From the NCBI RefSeq assembly GCF_008329585.1, contig NZ_NPKP01000010.1, positions 142,115-206,114 of the forward strand: a DNA stretch of 64,000 bases, read 5' to 3'. The notes under the pieces are model-generated. The model searched no databases, had not been told where the DNA came from, and worked only from the letters and a program-made list of their open reading frames with translations. Positions 59,205-64,000 of this stretch are shown piece by piece; the first letter of the stretch is position 1; every line of letters starts with the position of its first letter. The stretch is from Mycolicibacterium sp. P9-22 (lineage in GTDB: Bacteria > Actinomycetota > Actinomycetes > Mycobacteriales > Mycobacteriaceae). The position numbers were made by a program, and so were the translations under genes.

Positions 59205-59256
59205 AAGCTATGTCGGCGGTCAACTACTCAGTACTCAACGGCGAAGGACGGTAGGC

Positions 59257-60339
59257 ATGGCGGGACCACTGCAGGGTTTGCGAGTCGTGGAATTGGCCGG
59301 TATCGGCCCCGGCCCGCACGCGGCCATGATTCTGGGAGATCTGGGCGCCGACGTGGTGCGCGTCGATCGCCCGACGGCCAAGAACGGTGCCATCTCGGAT
59401 GCGATGCTGCGCAACCGGCGCTCGGTCACCGCCGACCTCAAATCCGATGAGGGACGCCAGTTCGTGCTTGACCTGGTCGCCAAGGCCGACGTGCTGATCG
59501 AGGGTTTCCGGCCCGGTGTCACCGAACGGCTAGGCCTCGGGCCGGACGACTGCGCCAAGGTCAACGAGAAGCTCGTCTACGCCCGGATGACCGGGTGGGG
59601 CCAGGACGGGCCCCGCGCACTGCAGGCCGGTCACGACATCAACTACATCTCGCTGAACGGTGTGCTGCACGCAATCGGCCGCAAGGGCGAACGCCCGGTG
59701 CCGCCGCTCAATCTGGCCGGTGATTTCGGCGGTGGGTCGATGTTCCTGCTGCTGGGCATCCTGTCGGCGCTGTGGGAACGGCAGACCTCCGGCAAGGGCC
59801 AGGTGGTCGACGCCGCGATGATCGACGGCTCCAGCGTGCTGATCCAGATGATGTGGGCCTTCCGGGCGCAGGGCGTGTGGAGCGACGAGCGCGGCACCAA
59901 CATGCTCGACACCGGCGCCCCGTACTACGACACCTACGAGACCGCCGACGGCAAGTACTTCGCGATCGGCGCGATCGAGCCGCAGTTCTACGCCGAGTTG
60001 CTGGCCAAGCTGGGCCTGGACCCCGAGACCCTGCCCGGGCAGAACGACATCGGCCGCTGGGAAGAACTGCGGGCCACCTTCAGCGAGGTGTTCAAGACCA
60101 AGGATCGCGATGAGTGGGCTGCGGTGTTCGCCGGCTCCGATGCCTGCGCGACACCGGTGCTCGCGTTCGGCGAGGTGCTCGACGAACCGCACATCGCGGA
60201 GCGCTCCACCTTCTACGAGACCCAGCACGGCCTTCAGCCGATGCCGGCCCCGCGGTTCTCGCGCAGTGAGCCGGCCGTGCCCAGCCCGCCGCCGCTGATC
60301 GGCGCGCACAACGACGCCATCCTCAAGGACTGGGCCTAG
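59257..60339 (+). CDS. mcr: Alpha-methylacyl-CoA racemase
   Basis: Interconverts (2R)- and (2S)-2-methylacyl-CoAs so that methyl-branched fatty acids and sterol side chains can be beta-oxidised. 360 residues, same length as M. tuberculosis MCR (Rv1143) and closely similar from VVELAGIGPGPHAAMILGD onward. The catalytic His126 (AGHDINY) and Asp156 (AGDFGGGS) occupy the same positions as in that enzyme. ATG at 59257. It heads the operon mcr-SDR-nitronate monooxygenase and is divergent from an isomerase-type crotonase. Confidence 0.96.
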   Translation: MAGPLQGLRVVELAGIGPGPHAAMILGDLGADVVRVDRPTAKNGAISDAMLRNRRSVTADLKSDEGRQFVLDLVAKADVLIEGFRPGVTERLGLGPDDCAKVNEKLVYARMTGWGQDGPRALQAGHDINYISLNGVLHAIGRKGERPVPPLNLAGDFGGGSMFLLLGILSALWERQTSGKGQVVDAAMIDGSSVLIQMMWAFRAQGVWSDERGTNMLDTGAPYYDTYETADGKYFAIGAIEPQFYAELLAKLGLDPETLPGQNDIGRWEELRATFSEVFKTKDRDEWAAVFAGSDACATPVLAFGEVLDEPHIAERSTFYETQHGLQPMPAPRFSRSEPAVPSPPPLIGAHNDAILKDWA

Positions 60340-60373
60340 GCCTTCAACCTTCGATCGAAAGGAACTACAGCAG

Positions 60374-61141
60374 GTGGAAATCAAGGATTCGGTAGCCGTT
60401 GTCACCGGCGGGGCCTCGGGCCTCGGCCTGGCGACGACCAAGCGACTGCTCGACGCCGGCGCGTCCGTCGTCGTCATCGACCTCAAGGGTGAGGAGGCGG
60501 TCGCCGAACTGGGCGAGCGAGCCAAGTTCGTCGCCGCCAACGTCACCGATGAGGACGCGGTCAGCAAGGCCCTCGATGTGGCCGAGTCGCTGGGCCCGGT
60601 GCGCATCAACGTCAACTGCGCCGGCATCGGCAACGCGATCAAGACCCTCGGTAAGGAAGGCCCGTTCCCGCTCGACGGCTTCCGAAAGGTTGTCGAGGTC
60701 AACCTGATCGGCACCTTCAATGTGCTGCGGCTGGCCGCCGAGCGGATCGCCAACACGGAGGCTCTTGACGACGGATTGGGGTCAGCGGAGCGCGGCGTCA
60801 TCATCAACACCGCCTCGGTCGCCGCATTCGACGGACAGATCGGCCAGGCCGCCTACTCGGCGTCCAAGGGCGGCGTCGTCGGCCTGACCCTGCCGGTCGC
60901 ACGTGACCTGTCGCGCAGCCTGATTCGTGTGTGCACCATCGCGCCGGGGTTGTTCAAGACCCCGCTGCTGGGCTCCCTGCCCGAGGAGGCCCAGAAGTCC
61001 CTCGGACAGCAGGTGCCCCACCCGGCACGCCTGGGCGACCCGGACGAGTACGGCGCGCTGGCCGTGCATATCGTGGAAAACCCGATGCTCAACGGCGAGG
61101 TCATCCGGCTGGATGGCGCGATCCGCATGGCTCCTAGGTAG
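60374..61141 (+). CDS. SDR, 3-hydroxyacyl-CoA dehydrogenase type (Rv1144-like)
   Basis: 255-residue short-chain dehydrogenase. GGASGLGLAT cofactor motif, NCAGIGNAI, INTASVAAFDGQIGQAAYSASKGG holding the catalytic Ser-Tyr-Lys, and APGLFKTPLL. The sequence resembles type 10 17beta-HSD/2-methyl-3-hydroxybutyryl-CoA dehydrogenases, fitting oxidation of 3-hydroxy-2-methylacyl-CoAs downstream of the racemase. GTG at 60374 has GAAAGGA upstream. In M. tuberculosis Rv1144 follows mcr in the same way. Next gene starts 8 nt later. Confidence 0.93.
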   Translation: MEIKDSVAVVTGGASGLGLATTKRLLDAGASVVVIDLKGEEAVAELGERAKFVAANVTDEDAVSKALDVAESLGPVRINVNCAGIGNAIKTLGKEGPFPLDGFRKVVEVNLIGTFNVLRLAAERIANTEALDDGLGSAERGVIINTASVAAFDGQIGQAAYSASKGGVVGLTLPVARDLSRSLIRVCTIAPGLFKTPLLGSLPEEAQKSLGQQVPHPARLGDPDEYGALAVHIVENPMLNGEVIRLDGAIRMAPR

Positions 61142-61149
61142 GGGAAACA

Positions 61150-62151
61150 ATGTCACTGGTCACCAAGTTCACCGAGGCGTTCGGTGTGGAACATCCGATC
61201 GCCCAGGGTGGTATGCAGTGGGTTGGTCGCGCCGAGCTGGTCGCGGCTGTGGCGAATGCGGGCGGTCTGGGCTTCATCACCGCACTGACCCAGCCCACGC
61301 CGGCAGATCTGGCCAATGAGATCGCGAAGACCCGCGATCTCACCGACAAGCCGTTCGGCGTCAACCTGACGATCCTGCCGGCGATCAATCCGCCGCCGTA
61401 CGACGAGTACCGCAAGGTGATTGTCGACGCCGGGGTGAAGATCGTGGAGACCGCGGGTTCCAACCCGGCTCCGCACCTGCCGATGTTCCACGACAACGGG
61501 ATCAAGGTGCTGCACAAGTGCACCTCGGTGCGCCACGCCATCAAGGCGCAGTCCCTCGGTGTGGATGGCATCAGTATCGACGGTTTCGAGTGCGCGGGTC
61601 ACCCGGGCGAGGACGATATCCCGGGCCTGGTGCTGATTCCGGCCGCGGCCAAGGAGATCGAGATCCCGATGATCGCCTCGGGCGGTTTCGGTGACGCCCG
61701 CGGGCTGGTGGCTGCGCTGGCGCTGGGTGCCGACGGTGTCAACATGGGCACCCGTTTCATGGCGACCGTGGAGTCCTGTATCCACCAGAACGTCAAGGAC
61801 GCCATCGTGGCCACCGACGAGCGTGGTACCGAACTGATCTTCCGCAGTCTGCACAACACCGCTCGCGTTGCGAGCAACGTGGTTTCGCGTGAGGTGGTCG
61901 ACATCCTCAAGGGTGGCGGTCAGTTCGAGGACGTCAAGGATCTGGTGGCCGGTGTGCGTGGCCGCAAGGTGTTCGACGACGGCGATATCGACGCCGGTAT
62001 CTGGACCGCGGGAACCGTCATGGGCCTGATCCACGACATCCCGACCGTCGACGAGCTGATCACGCGGATGGTCGACGAAGCCGAGGACATCATCATCGGC
62101 CGGCTGGCCGACATGGTGAACATCGACGAGCCCGAGCAGGCCACCGCCTGA
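61150..62151 (+). CDS. Nitronate monooxygenase-family FMN enzyme
   Basis: 333-residue FMN-dependent protein of the nitronate monooxygenase (2-nitropropane dioxygenase) family, TIM-barrel fold. PIAQGGMQWVGRAELVAAVANAGGLGFI is the usual opening, with the active-site histidine region in ECAGHPGED and the FMN-phosphate loop GGFGDARGLVAALALGADGVNMGTRF. ATG at 61150. The third gene of the mcr operon, so it may act on lipid or nitro-aliphatic intermediates. Related genes also occur in sterol-catabolic clusters. Transcript probably ends at the hairpin 62169-62220. Confidence 0.9.
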   Translation: MSLVTKFTEAFGVEHPIAQGGMQWVGRAELVAAVANAGGLGFITALTQPTPADLANEIAKTRDLTDKPFGVNLTILPAINPPPYDEYRKVIVDAGVKIVETAGSNPAPHLPMFHDNGIKVLHKCTSVRHAIKAQSLGVDGISIDGFECAGHPGEDDIPGLVLIPAAAKEIEIPMIASGGFGDARGLVAALALGADGVNMGTRFMATVESCIHQNVKDAIVATDERGTELIFRSLHNTARVASNVVSREVVDILKGGGQFEDVKDLVAGVRGRKVFDDGDIDAGIWTAGTVMGLIHDIPTVDELITRMVDEAEDIIIGRLADMVNIDEPEQATA

Positions 62152-62168
62152 CAGCGGTAGTGACTCAA

Positions 62169-62220
62169 GACCGCCCGGTCGAGACTGCGAGGAAACTCGC
62201 GGTATTCGATCGGGCGGTTC
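62169..62220. terminator. Bidirectional hairpin between convergent genes
   Basis: A long imperfect stem of about 22 bp with a GAAA loop: CCGCCCGGTCGA (62171-62182) pairs with TCGATCGGGCGG (62207-62218), and GCGAG-GAAA-CTCGC closes the top. It lies between the nitronate monooxygenase stop (62151) and the 13E12 stop (62237). Confidence 0.65.
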
Positions 62221-62236
62221 TCGTTGCGCCCCTTTG

Positions 62237-63850
62237 TCAGAAGGGTGGGTCGCTGTCGTTCTCGGTGAGTTCGAGGGCGAGTTGGAGTTGGTTGCGGGTG
62301 CGTTCGGTTTTGATGCGTTGGGCGCGGTCTTGGGCGCGGGTGCGTGTGCGGGTCGGCATCTTGGTGTCGCGGTCGGTGTCGCCGATCAGGCTGATCGCGC
62401 GTTTGCGTGGGATGGGGGTCTCGATGTTCCAGTGCGGGAACAGCATTGATGCCCCGGGCGCCTTGGTGTAGGTGTGCCCGGTGGGTGCGCTCCATTGGAT
62501 GCTGCCATCGGGTGTGGCGTGCGGTGTCCAGCCGCCGAACGTTTTGATCAGATGGTGCAGACGGCATAGCGGTGCCAGGTTGCCCGGGTGGGTGGCCCCG
62601 GCGGGCCATGGGGTGAGGTGGTCGAGATCGCAGCGGTGCGCGGGCCGGTTGCAGCCGGGAAAGCTGCAGGTCATGGCGCGCATCCGGACGAACGCGGTGA
62701 GCGCGGTGGAGGGCCGGTATTGGCGTTCGGCGGACAGGTCGGCGATCTCGGAGAGGGGTTTGATGGTGGCGCCGGTTGCCGCGAGGTCGGCCAGCATGTC
62801 GGCGGGGATGATGGCGCCGTCGAGCGTGACGCCGGGGCTGGGTGTGCAGGCAGCGGGTTGGGTATTGGCGGCCGGGGCGGCAGGTTCGGTATTGGCCGCG
62901 GGAGCGGTGGGCTCGGATGGCGGTGCGGCCTCATCGTCGGAGGCGGCCGGCTCGGTCTCCGCGACTGGCTCGGTTCCATTGCTCGCGGCGGGCCGACTCT
63001 GCTTGGGGGCGTCCTCACCGGCGGCGGGGACCTGGTCGGTGAGCACGTAGATCGTCACCGCGCCCGCGCGGGGATCCTTGCCGCTGCCCTCACAATTGGC
63101 GTCGCCGCACTCGCAGGTCAGGCGTTCCAATGCGGGCCCGACCACACCCAACGCCGACAGTGCCGCGGCGCGTAGTTCGCCGCGCTTGCGCGGGTCATTG
63201 GGGCACACGGTGTCGGCCAGATCGTTGAGGCGCTGTTCCAGGATTTTCTTGTCGGTGACGCGTAGCCGCCCCCAGAACGAGGACACCCCGTTGGGGTCGT
63301 CCTTGTCATCGAACTCCACGTAGAGATCCTTGGCGGCCCGTTTGGAGCGCATCACCGCTTCGGGGTCGAATTTCTCCACCCACAGATCAACGGCGTTGAT
63401 CAGGTCTTTCTCCGAATGCGCCCCGTACACGCCGGCTTCACCAGCAACGGCGGCGTCGATCAAGGCCAGCGCGTCGGGGTCCTCGACGAGGTGGGTGCGC
63501 CAGGTGATCGCATCGATCACCGTCGCCGAAACCGCACCCGTGCCAAACAGGGCGGCGGTGCGCGGTAGCCGGTCCCGTAGCGCTTGGGCGATGCGCATCT
63601 GCTTGGACGCGGCATGAGCGTTGAGGTTGCAGGCCGCGGCCACCGCGGCTTGGGCCCAGGCCCAGCCATCGATGACCTGATGCGCAACAGCGTCGTCCTC
63701 GTCATCGCACTGGCGGGCGACCACCTCGCCGATCAACGCCAGCCGCTGCGCGGCGGCCATGGCCTCGGTCTGGGTCATGGTCGTGACCGCGGAGATGAGC
63801 GCCTCATCGCTCAAACCCGCGATCGCGACCCGATCCAATCCTTCGAACAT
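62237..63850 (-). CDS. 13E12-family DUF222/HNH endonuclease-like protein
   Basis: 537-residue protein of the mycobacterial 13E12 repeat family. The N-terminal DUF222 domain spans about 15-230 (WAWAQAAVAAACNLNAHAASKQMRIAQAL). A variable region of about 100 residues has short Ala/Pro/Glu/Thr repeats (EPTAPAANTEPAAPAANTQPAA-type). The C-terminal HNH domain has CSFPGCNRPAHRCDLDHL and CRLHHLIKTFGGW, with zinc cysteines and catalytic histidines intact. ATG at 63850 was chosen; the frame stays open upstream to 63979. Members occur in many copies in mycobacteria and their role is unproven; no intron or intein context is seen here. Confidence 0.9.
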   Translation of the reverse strand: MFEGLDRVAIAGLSDEALISAVTTMTQTEAMAAAQRLALIGEVVARQCDDEDDAVAHQVIDGWAWAQAAVAAACNLNAHAASKQMRIAQALRDRLPRTAALFGTGAVSATVIDAITWRTHLVEDPDALALIDAAVAGEAGVYGAHSEKDLINAVDLWVEKFDPEAVMRSKRAAKDLYVEFDDKDDPNGVSSFWGRLRVTDKKILEQRLNDLADTVCPNDPRKRGELRAAALSALGVVGPALERLTCECGDANCEGSGKDPRAGAVTIYVLTDQVPAAGEDAPKQSRPAASNGTEPVAETEPAASDDEAAPPSEPTAPAANTEPAAPAANTQPAACTPSPGVTLDGAIIPADMLADLAATGATIKPLSEIADLSAERQYRPSTALTAFVRMRAMTCSFPGCNRPAHRCDLDHLTPWPAGATHPGNLAPLCRLHHLIKTFGGWTPHATPDGSIQWSAPTGHTYTKAPGASMLFPHWNIETPIPRKRAISLIGDTDRDTKMPTRTRTRAQDRAQRIKTERTRNQLQLALELTENDSDPPF

Positions 63851-63886
63851 ATGTGCGATTTTACCCGCGGGGTCCGACCGCGTTGA

Positions 63887-63941
63887 CTCATCAGAAATGC
63901 GCGCGAAGCGGTGATTCGTTGCCTCATTGAGAATGCGCGCG
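63887..63941. repeat. Pair of near-identical 19-nt repeats, 36 nt apart
   Basis: CTCATCAGAAATGCGCGCG (63887-63905) and CTCATTGAGAATGCGCGCG (63923-63941) match at 15 of 19 positions and start exactly 36 nt apart, a multiple of three. They lie just upstream of the 13E12 start. If translated in the 13E12 frame they give a 12-residue repeat (YARILNEATNHR, FARISDESTRSD). No other feature is seen in 63851-64000. Confidence 0.5.
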
Positions 63942-64000
63942 TAGGCCCGATTGATGGGGTTGACCTTGGCTGAGCGCAAAGCGGTGACCGAGACGATCGC

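Noticed and set aside
62237..63850. 13E12 protein as a homing endonuclease or mobile element
   Set aside because: The HNH motif is intact, but there is no intron, intein, flanking duplication or partner gene, so mobility cannot be supported.
1..64000. tRNA, rRNA, transposase or integrase genes
   Set aside because: No tRNA cloverleaf arms or T-loop sequence, no rRNA segments and no DDE or tyrosine/serine recombinase motifs were seen while reading through; short RNAs could be missed by eye.

Overview
The window is high-GC actinobacterial DNA and reads as a fast-growing Mycobacterium/Mycolicibacterium chromosome. The evidence is a complete yrbE-mce operon, an LytB2-type ispH with the mycobacterial neighbour order xseB-xseA-(lipid-droplet protein)-ispH ... 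DUF6542-ychF, an mcr locus with its divergent echA-type gene, an Arr rifamycin ADP-ribosyltransferase, UdgX, a 13E12/DUF222 HNH protein, and two boxes matching the KstR cholesterol-regulon operator. No rRNA, tRNA, CRISPR array, transposase or integrase was seen, and no stretch longer than 300 bases lacks a gene.

Layout. 1-7 kb: a cytochrome P450 cut by the left edge, a divergent TetR regulator, and a tightly coupled operon of two sulfatases, a HAD hydrolase and the formylglycine-generating enzyme. 7-12.5 kb: a DUF5994 gene, an alpha/beta hydrolase, a 3beta-hydroxysteroid dehydrogenase behind a KstR box, xseB/xseA, a lipid-droplet protein and ispH. 12.5-19.4 kb: a lipoprotein penicillin-binding protein, a DUF6542 membrane protein, ychF, an OLD-like ATPase-TOPRIM gene that looks inserted at the ychF 3' end, a small P-loop kinase and arr. 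19.4-28.2 kb: mostly short operons: an F420-type nitroreductase, two VOC proteins, udgX-DUF72, a TmrB-like kinase, a permuted papain-like protein, a 56-residue protein, and a three-module kinase/aminotransferase behind an alpha/beta hydrolase.

27.5-41.2 kb: a TetR gene, then yrbEA-yrbEB-mceA to mceF, two Mce-associated membrane proteins, an alpha/beta hydrolase and a WS/DGAT-like acyltransferase, all + strand with overlaps or gaps of about 0-40 nt. This looks like one lipid-import transcription unit. 41.2-47.3 kb: a TetR/SDR pair with operator-like palindromes over both start codons, DoxX, an NrtR-like Nudix regulator, a DUF3556 membrane protein behind a perfect KstR palindrome, and an aldehyde dehydrogenase. 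47.3-51.4 kb: a FadR-type regulator divergent from a thiolase/crotonase/acyl-CoA dehydrogenase operon. 51.4-58.3 kb: a fasciclin-domain secreted protein, an MFS permease divergent from a GlxA-type regulator leading a gamma-carbonic-anhydrase/epimerase/CPBP operon, and a second MFS exporter. 58.3-64 kb: an echA-type gene divergent from mcr-SDR-nitronate monooxygenase, then a 13E12 protein.

The main theme is lipid and steroid handling: import by Mce, beta-oxidation, 2-methylacyl-CoA racemisation, steroid dehydrogenation, lipid droplets and acyl transfer. The most unusual element is the OLD-like gene at 16.7-18.2 kb. It is bounded by an imperfect repeat of the last 24 nt of ychF and differs in base composition from its neighbours, so it is a candidate single-gene defence insertion.
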